Source: Sedimentibacter hydroxybenzoicus DSM 7310 (GTDB lineage: Bacteria; Bacillota; Clostridia; Tissierellales; Sedimentibacteraceae). From it: a stretch of 64,000 nt of DNA. Where the stretch lies: NCBI RefSeq assembly GCF_013403245.1, contig NZ_JACBNQ010000004.1, forward strand, positions 124,001 through 188,000. Reading direction: 5' to 3'. The position numbers and the translations under genes were made by a program. Shown piece by piece: positions 53,816 to 63,211 of this stretch (its first letter is position 1; each line of letters begins with the position of its first letter). The notes below the pieces were generated by a model. It worked only from the letters and a program-made list of their open reading frames with translations. It did no database searches and was not told the origin of the DNA.

Positions 53816-55201
53816 TTAAGAAATTCCCAGACCAGCGCTTGCGTAGCCTGCGATAGCTGCTGCTATATCGAGACCATCTGTGATTTCTGCGGAGAATACC
53901 AGCAGTAATCTGGTTCCTGCAGTAACAGGAATGTTCAAACCGGTTGTGATACCGCTGCTTATATCGCCGACGGAAATTAATCCTGTCAGAGGTGGTGCCA
54001 ATGTGACAACTGCGCCCGGCACAGCAACGAATGTATCGTTAGGAGTAGCAGATTGGAACAACTGAGCGGTTACCGTTGCGGTTGAGCCAATCAAACTCAG
54101 ACCTGCACTGATGCTTAAATATGCTGCTAAGGAGGTAATAACACCATCCCTTGGCATCGAGAACGCTAAGTTTGTCAGACCTGTTAGGTCGATTGTTCCG
54201 GATGCAGCTGAGATGCCCGGGAGATTCAATCCGAATCCAACCGCACTTGAAGTATTAAGCAATCCTCCGAGTACGGTAGTCAAAGCAACAGGTGTACCTG
54301 ATGCAAACGGAATAATTGCTCCTTCACCCGGAGGTCCAGCCGGTCCTTCAGGTCCTGTAGCACCTGTAGCACCCGTGGCACCTGTGGCACCTGTAGCTCC
54401 TGCCGGTCCTTCAGGTCCTTCAGGTCCTGTAGCGCCTGTAGCACCCGTGGCACCTGTAGCTCCTGCCGGTCCCGGAGGTCCCTGAGGTCCTTGTGGTCCC
54501 GCCGGTCCAGCCGGTCCTATCGGTCCCTGAGGTCCGATTGCTCCCGCCGGTCCTTCCGGTCCCGCCGGTCCTGCCGGTCCTTGAGCTCCAGCCGGTCCAG
54601 CCGGTCCTTGAGGTCCCTGAGGTCCAATTGCTCCCGCCGGTCCTTCGGGTCCAGCCGGTCCGGCCGGTCCCTGAGGTCCAGCCGGTCCTGTAGCACCTGT
54701 AGCACCTGTAGCTCCCGCCGGTCCCGCCGGTCCTTGAGGTCCGGTTGCACCAGTTGCTCCCGGAGGTCCCTCAGGTCCCTGAGGTCCTTCAGGTCCAGCC
54801 GGTCCAGCCGGTCCCTGAGGTCCGGTTGCGCCGGTTGCTCCCGGAGGTCCAGCCGGTCCAATAGGTCCTTGAGGTCCAATTGGTCCCTGAGGTCCGGTTG
54901 CTCCCGGAGGCCCCTGTGGTCCTGTTGCTCCCTCGGGTCCCTGAGGTCCTATCGGTCCTTGAAGTCCAGCCGGTCCTTGAGGTCCTTGAGGTCCCTGCGG
55001 ACCACGAGGTCCCGGACAACAGCATGGTGTAGGAGGATATGGTGGAGTAGGTGGGCACGGATATCTCTCAGGCTGTGAGCATCCACATCTTTCCTGTTCG
55101 CAATTTATACTTATATTGTTTGAAAATGGATAGTCCTGATCTCTGTAACGTTTTGTTCCTGTGCATGAATTGTACTGTCTTGGCATATTATTGTAATACA
55201 T
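53816..55201 (-). CDS. Collagen-like protein with BclB-type C-terminal domain
   Basis: This 461-residue protein opens with a Tyr/Asn/Cys-rich region (1-63, ending CCCPGPRG), has about 76 Gly-X-Y triplets (64-293) and a C-terminal domain of about 168 residues matching the BclB exosporium domain ([54 protein letters not shown]). BclB-type proteins lie on the spore surface and affect exosporium assembly in Bacillus, so the organism is probably a spore former. It differs from the other collagen-like protein at 43697 in both end domains. The start lacks a strong ribosome site (AGGTAGTGATTA). The DNA repeat has open frames on both strands that are shadows. Confidence 0.9.
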   Translation of the reverse strand: MYYNNMPRQYNSCTGTKRYRDQDYPFSNNISINCEQERCGCSQPERYPCPPTPPYPPTPCCCPGPRGPQGPQGPQGPAGLQGPIGPQGPEGATGPQGPPGATGPQGPIGPQGPIGPAGPPGATGATGPQGPAGPAGPEGPQGPEGPPGATGATGPQGPAGPAGATGATGATGPAGPQGPAGPAGPEGPAGAIGPQGPQGPAGPAGAQGPAGPAGPEGPAGAIGPQGPIGPAGPAGPQGPQGPPGPAGATGATGATGATGPEGPEGPAGATGATGATGATGATGPEGPAGPPGEGAIIPFASGTPVALTTVLGGLLNTSSAVGFGLNLPGISAASGTIDLTGLTNLAFSMPRDGVITSLAAYLSISAGLSLIGSTATVTAQLFQSATPNDTFVAVPGAVVTLAPPLTGLISVGDISSGITTGLNIPVTAGTRLLLVFSAEITDGLDIAAAIAGYASAGLGIS

Positions 55202-55365
55202 TATTAATCACTACCTTATATTAATTTTATGCTAACGGGACATATTAAATTTATTCCCTTTAGTATTCTATGTACAAGCAAAGAAGATGTGACATGTTTC
55301 TACAAAAAAATTGAAATTATTACACAATAAATATTTAATCAGACACTTACAATATAAACGGCCGG

Positions 55366-55391
55366 CACCTAAACGAAATATTTGGGTGATC
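55366..55391. repeat. Small inverted repeat
   Basis: CACCTAAA and TTTGGGTG form an 8-bp stem (one wobble) in the 320-base gap 55202-55521, which otherwise holds AT-rich promoter-type sequence (TATAAT at about 55486). Confidence 0.4.
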
Positions 55392-55521
55392 TGCTTAAAA
55401 TAATATTAAATAATAGTAAAGACAGCTGCGAAAAAAGTTTAACAAATTGATTAAAAAAGCAGAGATTTTAATTAATAATTATGCTATAATGCTTTGAGAT
55501 GTGTTTTCCATAGGAGGCATT

Positions 55522-56376
55522 ATGAAACGATGTGACGGAAAATTAGTAAAATCATTGGATCCATTTATAAGAATCATCCCTTATATCATGGAGAAGCGCA
55601 GCGATGCACAGAATTTTTCTAAGCAGGTCGTTTGTGCCGATTCCATTGATCGCTATATCCTAGAGAAAAAGGAACAAGGATATAAGTTAAGTTATTTGCA
55701 TATTTTTATAGCGGCATATGTAAGACTAATAGCAAAGAGACCTCAATTAAATCGATTTATTATGAACAGTCAAATATACGAGCGAAACAATATTTGTGTT
55801 TCAATGGCTATCAAGCGGTCTTTGCGCGATGAAGGCGAAGAAACAACCGTAAAATTTGAATTTACCGGTAAAGAAAATCTATTTGAAATAGCTGAAATTA
55901 TAGATAGAATTATAACTGAAGCAAAGTCTTATAAAAGCAATACTGATACAGACAGGCTTGCGGCAATGGTTATGTCAATGCCCGGAATAGTGAAAAAATT
56001 ATTAGTTAAAATTATAAAGAGTATGGATCAATTAAATTTATTGCCTGAAAGTGTAATTAAGGCAAGTCCGTTTCACACAAGTATGTTTTTCACATATTTA
56101 AAATCGATAGATACTAATTATATATATCACCACCTTTACGATTTTGGAACAACGGGAATTTTTGTTGCCTTGGGGAAAACAGTAAAGCTTCCTATGGTCG
56201 TTAATGATCAGGTGGTTGTAAAAAAATGCTGTCAAATCGGTTATACTTTAGACGAAAGAATTTGTGATGGCGTATATTTTGCCAGATCGTTCAAGCTTTT
56301 AGAGAAGTATTTTGAAAATCCTCATTTGCTCGAATCAGCTGATGAGGAAAATATGAAAATTAAATGTATTGTTTAA
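55522..56376 (+). CDS. 2-oxoacid dehydrogenase E2/CAT-fold protein without catalytic His
   Basis: This 284-residue protein has the fold signature of the E2 acyltransferase catalytic domain (FIAAYVRLIAKRPQLNRF; IFVALGKT...; YTLDERICDGVYFARSF near 240-258). Active E2 and chloramphenicol acetyltransferase have HxxxDG; here the motif is DERICDG, with Glu in place of His, so ordinary acyl transfer is unlikely. There is no lipoyl or subunit-binding domain. Its role is unknown. The start at 55522 follows TAGGAGG. A terminator follows at 56383. Confidence 0.7.
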   Translation: MKRCDGKLVKSLDPFIRIIPYIMEKRSDAQNFSKQVVCADSIDRYILEKKEQGYKLSYLHIFIAAYVRLIAKRPQLNRFIMNSQIYERNNICVSMAIKRSLRDEGEETTVKFEFTGKENLFEIAEIIDRIITEAKSYKSNTDTDRLAAMVMSMPGIVKKLLVKIIKSMDQLNLLPESVIKASPFHTSMFFTYLKSIDTNYIYHHLYDFGTTGIFVALGKTVKLPMVVNDQVVVKKCCQIGYTLDERICDGVYFARSFKLLEKYFENPHLLESADEENMKIKCIV

Positions 56377-56382
56377 TCTGAA

Positions 56383-56438
56383 ATTGAGGCAGGACACAAG
56401 CATTAAATGATTGATTTGTGTGTCTGGCCTCAATTTTT
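56383..56438 (+). terminator. Rho-independent terminator
   Basis: ATTGAGGC..GGACACAA pairs with TTGTGTGTCTGGCCTCAAT (small bulges), followed by TTTTT. Confidence 0.75.
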
Positions 56439-56516
56439 AAATTTTCTTTAATTAAGCCTTAAAACTTTGGGTATATAATGAATTATACCAACTAAAAAGT
56501 AAAGGGGGTTAACTGT

Positions 56517-57425
56517 ATGGCAACAAAGAAAAGAAATGGCATTATTATTCCAATGCAATTAAAAGGAAACGAAATTGTAGAAGATTTGTTTAAAGAAATA
56601 AGTGAAGAAGATATCATTGAAAAAAACATTAGCATAAATGATGAGTTATTAATTAATTGTTCTCATGAATTAAAAACGCCTTTAAATATAATATACGGTG
56701 CAGCACAGATGATTGAACTTTCTGCCCGTAATATAAGCGATGATAATTTGACGAATTACGTGAATTCCATTAAAAATAACTGTTTCAGGTTAACAAAGTA
56801 TATCAATCACATTTTGGATTTAACAGCAATAGAAGCCGGCGAATACAAATTAAATCTTGAGCGTGTTAACATTGTAGAGGTTGTAGAATATGTGGTTCAA
56901 AAAATAGCCCCCAGAATAAAGGAAATGGGGCTTAATATTTTATTTGATACAAATGTAGAAGAAAAATATGTTATAATTGATTCTGAATTGTTTGGAAAAT
57001 CAATACTGAATATTATATCCAACGCTGTGAAATTTTCAAAACAGGGAGGAACTATATTGGTTGAATTTACGGATTATAAAACTAATATAGAAATAAAAAT
57101 TGAAGACAATGGTATTGGAATTGATACGAAATATTTGGAAAAAATATTTCATAGATTTGGACAAGTTGACAAATCACTATCAAGAGGTTCCGAAGGAAGC
57201 GGCATAGGTCTTAAATTGGCTAAGGCGATAATAGAACTTCATGGAGGCAAGGTCAGCGCAGAAAGCAAATTAAATGAAGGAAGTACTTTTTCTGTTAAAA
57301 TTCCTCTTGGTAATAAGGATACAATTCATAGCCTGTACAAAAATGATGATGTAAAGGTTATTGATTATGACACGATTAACCAGCTGGTACATATAGAATT
57401 TTCTGATATTTTTAATATTAGTTGA
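56517..57425 (+). CDS. Orphan soluble sensor histidine kinase
   Basis: This 302-residue kinase has no membrane segment and almost no sensor domain. The phosphorylated His50 is in NCSHELKTPLNIIYG, followed by ATPase motifs NAVKFSKQGG (N), EDNGIGID (G1), FHRFGQVDKS (F) and GSGIGLKLA (G2). The C-terminal 40 residues after the ATPase domain (YKNDDVKVIDYDTINQLVHI) are extra. No response regulator is adjacent. It may work with a distant regulator, for example one that governs sporulation. The start follows AAAGGGGG. Confidence 0.88.
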   Translation: MATKKRNGIIIPMQLKGNEIVEDLFKEISEEDIIEKNISINDELLINCSHELKTPLNIIYGAAQMIELSARNISDDNLTNYVNSIKNNCFRLTKYINHILDLTAIEAGEYKLNLERVNIVEVVEYVVQKIAPRIKEMGLNILFDTNVEEKYVIIDSELFGKSILNIISNAVKFSKQGGTILVEFTDYKTNIEIKIEDNGIGIDTKYLEKIFHRFGQVDKSLSRGSEGSGIGLKLAKAIIELHGGKVSAESKLNEGSTFSVKIPLGNKDTIHSLYKNDDVKVIDYDTINQLVHIEFSDIFNIS

Positions 57426-57494
57426 CATATTGATTCTTAGTGTGTTTTGTAATAAAATAGTGTAATAAAAATAATCTTAACACAGGAGAAAATC

Positions 57495-57956
57495 ATGAAA
57501 AATGTATTTTTTTATGATACAAAGATCGGTAAGCTTGCGATAATGGACAATGGAACTGAAATAACCAATATTGAAACAGCTGAAGAAGAGTATAACGGTG
57601 ACTATAATATTTGTGAAACAAAATTGATTAAAAATGCTTCGGAACAGTTATATGAATATTTTGACGGTGAAAGAAGAGAATTTAATCTTCCTCTCAAGCT
57701 AAGCGGAACAGACTTTCAGAATAAGGTATGGAAGGCATTATGCGAAATTCCCTACGGGGAAACAAGAAGCTATAAGCAGATTGCCGAGAGGGTAGGAAAC
57801 CCCAGCGGATCCCGGGCTGTTGGAGGAGCAAACAACAAAAATCCTATTATGATTGTAGTACCTTGTCATAGAGTGGTGGGATCAAACGGAAACTTGATAG
57901 GTTACGCAAGCGGTTTACATATTAAAGAAGTACTTCTATCGATAGAAAAGCATTAG
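57495..57956 (+). CDS. ogt: Methylated-DNA-protein-cysteine methyltransferase
   Basis: This full-length Ogt-type repair protein (153 aa) has an N-terminal ribonuclease-like domain (1-68) and a DNA-binding domain with FQNKVWKALCEIPYGETRSY, RAVGGANNKNP and the active Cys124 in VVPCHRVVG. It takes alkyl groups from O6-guanine in a single-use reaction. It complements the Ada-type sensor at 51942. It has a start with CAGGAGAA and is followed by a hairpin at about 57969-58001. Confidence 0.92.
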   Translation: MKNVFFYDTKIGKLAIMDNGTEITNIETAEEEYNGDYNICETKLIKNASEQLYEYFDGERREFNLPLKLSGTDFQNKVWKALCEIPYGETRSYKQIAERVGNPSGSRAVGGANNKNPIMIVVPCHRVVGSNGNLIGYASGLHIKEVLLSIEKH

Positions 57957-57968
57957 ATTGCTGAAAAA

Positions 57969-58001
57969 GCCCGCCTGTTTCGTTTAAGTTCAGGCGGCCA
58001 A
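57969..58001. terminator. Hairpin between ogt and the CoA-transferase gene
   Basis: GCCCGCCTG and CAGGCGGCC form a GC-rich stem; the T-tract is weak. It is placed between convergent genes. Confidence 0.5.
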
Positions 58002-58063
58002 CCATAACTTATGTTTGGATTAGCCGCTTTTCTTCACCTTTCAGGATGAGCTTTATCTTTTAT

Positions 58064-59263
58064 TTATTTTAATGCGCCTTTTTGTCTGAATTCTTCTAAT
58101 TTTTCTTTGGAAAACCCTAAAGATTCAAATATTTCGTCATCATCCTCGCCTAAATCAGGAGCTGCTTTTTTATATTGAACGGGGTATTCATTCATTTTAA
58201 TTGGATTGCCTATAACTGTAAGCTCTCCTGCTTCAGGGTGCTTTACTTTTACAAACATTTCTCTTGCATTTAAATGCTCATCTTCATAAACATCCTTCAT
58301 ATTATAAATAGGTCCGGCAGGAACGCCTGCACCTAAAATGATATCAACACATTCTTTTGCTGTTTTATCGCTGCCCCAATTATTTATAATAGATTTTAAC
58401 TCATCCGCATTTGCTTTTCTTAATTCTGTGTTAACAAATCTTTGATCCTGCGCCAATTCAGGCATTCCCATGCATGCGGTAAGATTAGCAAAATGTTTGT
58501 CAGTTCCGCTTGCTATAACGTATTCTGTGTCCTTTGCAGAGAAGGAATCATACGGAGCCGAAGCGATGTATTTGTTTCCTGTTTTTTCGGGAATATGATC
58601 TTCGTATACATATTGCATCAATTTAGCTTCCAATCCGGAAACTATGCTGTCCACTAAAGCAACGTCTATATTTTGTCCTAATCCTGTTTCTTTTCTTTTA
58701 TACAATGTAGCCAATATTCCAATGCATGCATTCAGACCCGCAAATAAATCACCAATTGCCATACCTGCACGTGTTGGCTCACTTCCCGGCCATCCGGTAA
58801 TGCTCATTGAACCGCCCATTGCCTGTGCAATTAAATCGTATCCCGGTCTTTCCGTTAATGGACCATATTGACCAAAGCCGGAAATAGAAGCATAAATAAG
58901 TTCAGGATTTAATTTCTTACAAACTTCATAATTGAAACCTAATTTTGCCATTACACCGGGACGATTATTTTCTACTAATACATCCGCTGATTTAACCAAT
59001 TCAGAAAAAAGCTCTTTCCCTTCCTTTGTTTTTAAATCAAGACATACACTTTTTTTGTTTCTGTTTAAGTTTCCGAAGTACATACTTCTGTTTGTGCTTT
59101 TTTCCTTGGGACGTGCCGTTCTGACGAAATCACCATTACCCTGTAAATTTTCAATTTTTATTACTTCAGCACCCATATCCGCCAAAAACATTGAACAGTA
59201 TGGTCCTGCTAAAAATTGTGTGAAGTCTAACACTCTGATTCCTTCTAATAATTGTTTGTTCAT
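58064..59263 (-). CDS. Class III CoA-transferase (CaiB/BaiF family)
   Basis: This enzyme (399 aa) moves CoA between acyl groups. It begins LEGIRVLDFTQFLAGPYCSM and has GADV-type CoA contacts (EVIKIENLQGNGDFVRTARP), VLVENNRPGVMAKLG and the catalytic Asp172 in AGMAIGDLFAG. Members act on formate/oxalate, carnitine, benzylsuccinate, itaconate or citramalate. Here it diverges from a dicarboxylate transporter and shares a sigma-54 control region with it, and an HMG-CoA-lyase-type gene is nearby. It therefore probably loads CoA on an imported branched dicarboxylate. A perfect -24/-12 promoter lies 43-60 bases upstream of its start. Confidence 0.9.
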   Translation of the reverse strand: MNKQLLEGIRVLDFTQFLAGPYCSMFLADMGAEVIKIENLQGNGDFVRTARPKEKSTNRSMYFGNLNRNKKSVCLDLKTKEGKELFSELVKSADVLVENNRPGVMAKLGFNYEVCKKLNPELIYASISGFGQYGPLTERPGYDLIAQAMGGSMSITGWPGSEPTRAGMAIGDLFAGLNACIGILATLYKRKETGLGQNIDVALVDSIVSGLEAKLMQYVYEDHIPEKTGNKYIASAPYDSFSAKDTEYVIASGTDKHFANLTACMGMPELAQDQRFVNTELRKANADELKSIINNWGSDKTAKECVDIILGAGVPAGPIYNMKDVYEDEHLNAREMFVKVKHPEAGELTVIGNPIKMNEYPVQYKKAAPDLGEDDDEIFESLGFSKEKLEEFRQKGALK

Positions 59264-59303
59264 ATTAGTTCTCCTATAATAATACTTTTATCAGAATAGT
59301 TAA

Positions 59304-59321
59304 TTGCAATTTGTGTGCCAA
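59304..59321 (-). promoter_or_regulatory. Sigma-54 promoter of the CoA-transferase gene
   Basis: On the minus strand this reads TTGGCACACAAATTGCAA, with GG (59318-59319) and GC (59306-59307) exactly 10 bases apart, matching the -24/-12 consensus almost completely. Confidence 0.88.
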
Positions 59322-59394
59322 CTAATTATGATATTAATATTACTGCAAAATTAAAATTTTTAGATTAAAGCAGCAAAAATGAAAGCAACTTAAT

Positions 59395-59409
59395 GTTAAC
59401 CTGCGTTAA
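59395..59409. promoter_or_regulatory. Candidate enhancer site for the PrpR-like activator
   Basis: GTTAACCTGCGTTAA has the form GTTAAC-N4-GTTAA. It lies between the two facing sigma-54 promoters. A matching site (reverse strand GTTAAC-N4-GTTGA) occurs at 63063-63077 upstream of the third sigma-54 promoter. Confidence 0.55.
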
Positions 59410-59480
59410 ATAAAATAAACATTTTACATAGCATAATTTTGAATATAAATAAAGAATGTTCAAAAAACAACAAACTTAAA

Positions 59481-59498
59481 CTTGGCATATTAATTGCA
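59481..59498 (+). promoter_or_regulatory. Sigma-54 promoter of the transporter gene
   Basis: CTTGGCATATTAATTGCA has GG (59484-59485) and GC (59496-59497) 10 bases apart, 56 bases before the ATG. Confidence 0.88.
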
Positions 59499-59552
59499 TA
59501 ATATTTGCTAAATTCATAAAATAATTTTTTAAAATTTGGAGGAATCATTATT

Positions 59553-61013
59553 ATGGAACAAACAAAAAAACAGGAATATTCCAATACTAAAAAAGTTGGA
59601 TTGTTCTTAGGCTTAGCATTAGCTGCGGTTATATTAATGCTGCCTGAAATTAAGGGTTTAGATGATGTAGGACAAACGGCTTTAGCCTTGACCGCATTGA
59701 TGATTACGTGGTGGATAACGGAGCCTGTGCCGATATGGGTAACGGCATTATTGCCGATAGCGTTCTCTCCGTTATTGGGATTAGCAGGAACAAAGACTAC
59801 AGAAGCGGGAATTAATGTTTATTCTAATTATTCATCTCCGGTAGTTATGTTAAGTATAGGTGTATTTTTATTGGCAGCAGTTATAGAAAAATGGAATTTG
59901 CACAAAAGAATTGCCTTAAATATAGTTTATAAAATGGGTGATAAAGCAACGATGATTATATTTGGGTTTGCTTTAGCGACAGGTTTTGTATCTATGTTTA
60001 TGTCAAATGTTACTGCTACCGCAATGATGCTTCCTATAGGAGTGGCATTGTTGAGACAATTAGGTTTTACAGGTGAGAGCGGATTTGCTAAAGCCTTGGG
60101 TTTGTCTATACCTTTTGCTGCATCCATAGGAGGATTAGGCACTATGATTGGTTCCGGTACTAATGTTTCGGGTGTAGGTCTGATGAGAGAGTTAGCTGGA
60201 ATAGACATAACATTTTTTGAGTGGATGAAAGTCGGAGTACCATTCGTAGTGTTATTGATACCCATAAGTGTATTTGCCTTAAATAAAATTTTTAAAGTAG
60301 GACAAATATCGTTGGGGGATACATCGATTATAGGAAATGAGCTTAAAGCACTTGGACCTATGAGCAAAGCAGAAAAATTTACAACGGTTTATTTGATACT
60401 TGCTATAGGTGGATTTATGTTCAGAGCTCAGCTTTCAAAGCTCTTTCCATTGTTAACAGACGAAGGCTTTGCAGTGTTGATTGGAGTTATACTGTTCTTC
60501 GTACCTGTAGATTTTAAAAAAGGTATATTTTTAATGGATTCTAAAACTGCTATAAGAGAAATATCCTGGTCAACTTTCTTGTTGCTGGGCGGTGCGTTAA
60601 CTTTAGGAGATATATTCTCTAAAGCAGGTATTGCAAAATGGATTGCATCAGGATTGGGCTTCCTGGAAGCATTGCCGGAAATTGCAATAATTTTCGTAAT
60701 AGCTATATTAGTTTCGTTCATTACAGAAGCATGTTCAAATTTTGTTGTGGCAAGTGCCTTCTTACCGGCAATTTATGGTATAGCATTGCAGCTAAACATA
60801 AATCCTATGCTGTTAATGATGACAGTTACATTATCAGCAAGCTTTGCATATATGCTTCCTACAGGAACGCCTACAAATGCAATCGCATTCGGGTCCGGAT
60901 ACATCGATATCAAGGATATGATCAAAGGTGGATTTGTTGTTAAAATAATTTCTATATTGTTATTCCCTATTGTTATGTATTTTATAGCTGCACCGTTAAC
61001 AACACTGTTCTGA
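59553..61013 (+). CDS. DASS-family dicarboxylate transporter (SLC13-like)
   Basis: This inner-membrane symporter (486 aa) of the divalent anion:sodium family has 11-12 membrane segments. It shows ITWWITEPVPIWVTALLPIA (about 50-70), the first substrate loop SNVTATAMMLPI (about 150), GSGTNVSG (about 200), SNFVVASAFLP (about 395) and the second loop PTGTPTNAIAFGSG (about 435), all hallmarks of DASS proteins such as VcINDY. It takes up C4-C6 dicarboxylates with sodium. It is under its own sigma-54 promoter and followed by a terminator and the activator gene. Confidence 0.92.
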   Translation: MEQTKKQEYSNTKKVGLFLGLALAAVILMLPEIKGLDDVGQTALALTALMITWWITEPVPIWVTALLPIAFSPLLGLAGTKTTEAGINVYSNYSSPVVMLSIGVFLLAAVIEKWNLHKRIALNIVYKMGDKATMIIFGFALATGFVSMFMSNVTATAMMLPIGVALLRQLGFTGESGFAKALGLSIPFAASIGGLGTMIGSGTNVSGVGLMRELAGIDITFFEWMKVGVPFVVLLIPISVFALNKIFKVGQISLGDTSIIGNELKALGPMSKAEKFTTVYLILAIGGFMFRAQLSKLFPLLTDEGFAVLIGVILFFVPVDFKKGIFLMDSKTAIREISWSTFLLLGGALTLGDIFSKAGIAKWIASGLGFLEALPEIAIIFVIAILVSFITEACSNFVVASAFLPAIYGIALQLNINPMLLMMTVTLSASFAYMLPTGTPTNAIAFGSGYIDIKDMIKGGFVVKIISILLFPIVMYFIAAPLTTLF

Positions 61014-61034
61014 TATAATCAATAAATATATATT

Positions 61035-61068
61035 AAGAAGTGGAAAAAAAACCCCCACTTCTTTTTAT
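61035..61068 (+). terminator. Rho-independent terminator after the transporter
   Basis: AAGAAGTGG (61035-61043) pairs perfectly with CCACTTCTT (61055-61063), followed by TTTTATT. A small GC-rich patch at 61110-61142 is unexplained. Confidence 0.85.
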
Positions 61069-61178
61069 TATTTAATATGTGATATATTATATATATCATA
61101 CCATCCCCTCGGCAATGCAAGCTCGCTTGCGCTGCGCTTGGCTCAGATATGATAAAAAAACATTTTAGAAGGTGTGTT

Positions 61179-63047
61179 ATGAAAGCAACAATCGGGCTGA
61201 TAGCTCCAAACAAAAGAATAAGTGATAATGCTTATAGAGCGCTAAAGGATGAAATATTAAACAAAAGATTAATAGTAAGCTTACTAAATGAGGATAATAT
61301 TGTACAGCAAGCTGAATATTTAATTAAAAAGGGTGCAGATTTAATTATAGCAAGAGGCGGCACTTATTATGACTTGATAGACAGCAAACTCCCTGTTCCT
61401 GTTGTACAGCTGAATTATAATACAGAAGATATATTGAATTCCATAAATCATGCCCGTAAATTAGGCGACAAGGTGATATTGATTTTAACTTCGAACATAG
61501 TATTTGAAATAGAAAGATGGAAAGATATTTTAAATGCTGATTTAGAATTGATAAAATTTGAACACAGACATGAAATTGATGAGGTCATTTTTAATATATT
61601 TGAAAAATACAAAGAACCGGTAATATTGGGCGGAACTTTCACATGTTCAAGGGCGGATAAGCTTGGAATGAAGTACGTTGAAATAGATAACAGCGAGGCA
61701 ACAATTGCTGCGACGTATTTAAGAGCTCAGGAAATTATGGATCTCATTTTTAGAGATAATAAGCATCTTCAGCTTTTATCAACAGTCCTGGATAATGTCA
61801 ATGAGGGAATTTTGTTTATTAATCAAGAGGGTATTGTTGAACATTATAACAACAACATCCTTAAATTTTTCCCTGATGTAACAAAGCAATTTATTGATAA
61901 AAAATTATCTGAGGTGATACCTGAGCTTAAATTTGTTATTGAGTCACTTAATGGTAAAAAAATTGAAAATCATATATTAAAAAAAGGTAAGTTCATACTG
62001 AACGTAAATACGGTTACTGTTAATATTGAAGGCAATAAACTAGGCATCGTTTGTACAATGCAGGATTTAACCGAAATACAAAAATTAGAAGAAGATTTAA
62101 GGTATAAACTAAATCCGAAAGGCTTAAGTTCAAAATATACATTCGAAAATATTTTTACAAAAAATAAAAAAATGAAGGAAGTAATTGAAAATACCAAGGA
62201 ATTTGCGAGAGCTGACAGTACAATATTGATTTACGGTGAAAGCGGAACCGGTAAAGAAATGTTTGCTCAAAGCATTCATAATTACAGTGAACGAAAAAAT
62301 GCGCCTTTTGTGGCAGTAAACTGCGGTGCATTGTCGGAAAGCTTATTGGAAAGTGAATTGTTTGGATATGTGGAGGGCGCTTTTACAGGCGCAAGGAAGG
62401 GCGGAAAACAAGGTTTATTTGAGCTTGCCCACAAAGGAACTATTTTTTTAGACGAAATAAACAGTCTGCCGTTAGAAATTCAATCGAAGTTTCTGAGAAT
62501 AATTGAGGAAAAGGAAGTGATGAGGTTGGGTTCTGACTACGTAATACCTTTGGACGTCCGTATAATTGTTGCAAGCAATGAAAAGCTTATAAATATGGTC
62601 GAAAAAGGAGAATTCAGGCGAGATTTATTTTACCGTCTCAATGTTTTAGAAATAAAAATACCGACCTTAAAAGAAAGGCAAGACGATATAATACCGTTGT
62701 TTGAAATCTTTTTAAAGGAATTTAATTCTTACGAGTTGCCTATATCTGAGGAATTAGCTGTTAAATTAAAGGAATATCAATGGAAAGGTAATATAAGGGA
62801 GTTAAGAAACGTTGCGGAAAGATATGCTCTTTTAAAGGATAAAATGAATTTTGAATTCTTAAATGAATCTAATGATGAAATTGACTTTTTGACAGATGAT
62901 TTAAAAATTGATTTGAAAGAGCTGAATAAAACTGTAGAAGAATTGGTTATAGAATCCCTGATCAATAAAGGTATTTCTAAAAATGAAATATCAAATATTT
63001 TAGGGATAAGCAGGACTGCGCTTTGGAAAAAGATAAACAATAATTGA
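61179..63047 (+). CDS. Sigma-54-dependent activator with PrpR_N sensor
   Basis: This 622-residue enhancer-binding protein has an N-terminal PrpR_N domain (1-170, ADLIIARGGTYYDLI), a ligand sensor for propionate-like acids in known members. A PAS domain (about 185-290) and the sigma-54 AAA+ domain (about 320-555) follow, with Walker A GESGTGKE, the sigma-54 contact loop GAFTGA and LDEINSLPLEIQ. A Fis-type HTH ends the protein (ISKNEISNILGISRTALWKK). All key residues are intact. It should activate the three -24/-12 promoters in this locus. The ATG at 61179 with AGAAGGTG is preferred over 61149. No -24/-12 site was seen upstream of its own start. Confidence 0.93.
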   Translation: MKATIGLIAPNKRISDNAYRALKDEILNKRLIVSLLNEDNIVQQAEYLIKKGADLIIARGGTYYDLIDSKLPVPVVQLNYNTEDILNSINHARKLGDKVILILTSNIVFEIERWKDILNADLELIKFEHRHEIDEVIFNIFEKYKEPVILGGTFTCSRADKLGMKYVEIDNSEATIAATYLRAQEIMDLIFRDNKHLQLLSTVLDNVNEGILFINQEGIVEHYNNNILKFFPDVTKQFIDKKLSEVIPELKFVIESLNGKKIENHILKKGKFILNVNTVTVNIEGNKLGIVCTMQDLTEIQKLEEDLRYKLNPKGLSSKYTFENIFTKNKKMKEVIENTKEFARADSTILIYGESGTGKEMFAQSIHNYSERKNAPFVAVNCGALSESLLESELFGYVEGAFTGARKGGKQGLFELAHKGTIFLDEINSLPLEIQSKFLRIIEEKEVMRLGSDYVIPLDVRIIVASNEKLINMVEKGEFRRDLFYRLNVLEIKIPTLKERQDDIIPLFEIFLKEFNSYELPISEELAVKLKEYQWKGNIRELRNVAERYALLKDKMNFEFLNESNDEIDFLTDDLKIDLKELNKTVEELVIESLINKGISKNEISNILGISRTALWKKINNN

Positions 63048-63062
63048 AAGGCTTAATATGCG

Positions 63063-63077
63063 TCAACTAACGTTAAC
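63063..63077. promoter_or_regulatory. Second candidate enhancer site
   Basis: TCAACTAACGTTAAC; its reverse strand reads GTTAACGTTAGTTGA, the same GTTAAC-N4-GTTRA form as at 59395-59409, 84 bases upstream of the -24 element. Confidence 0.5.
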
Positions 63078-63157
63078 TATTTTAAACACGGACATTGCTT
63101 TTAACAAATTTACAAAATAAGAAAATATGAAATTAACCTAAATTTGTTTCATTTTAA

Positions 63158-63175
63158 GTTGGCATATAAATTGCT
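63158..63175 (+). promoter_or_regulatory. Sigma-54 promoter of the HMG-CoA-lyase-type gene
   Basis: GTTGGCATATAAATTGCT has GG (63161-63162) and GC (63173-63174) 10 bases apart, 38 bases before the ATG. Confidence 0.88.
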
Positions 63176-63211
63176 AACATATTATTGTCATGAAATAATT
63201 TGGAGGTAATA

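Noticed and set aside
54491-55078. Ser/Arg-repeat frame opposite the second collagen gene
   Set aside because: Shadow of the collagen repeat on the other strand, without a ribosome site.
61086-61142. GC-rich patch with a GCAAGC/GCTTGC dyad before the activator gene
   Set aside because: Short, no T-run, and no match to a known regulatory motif; left unexplained.
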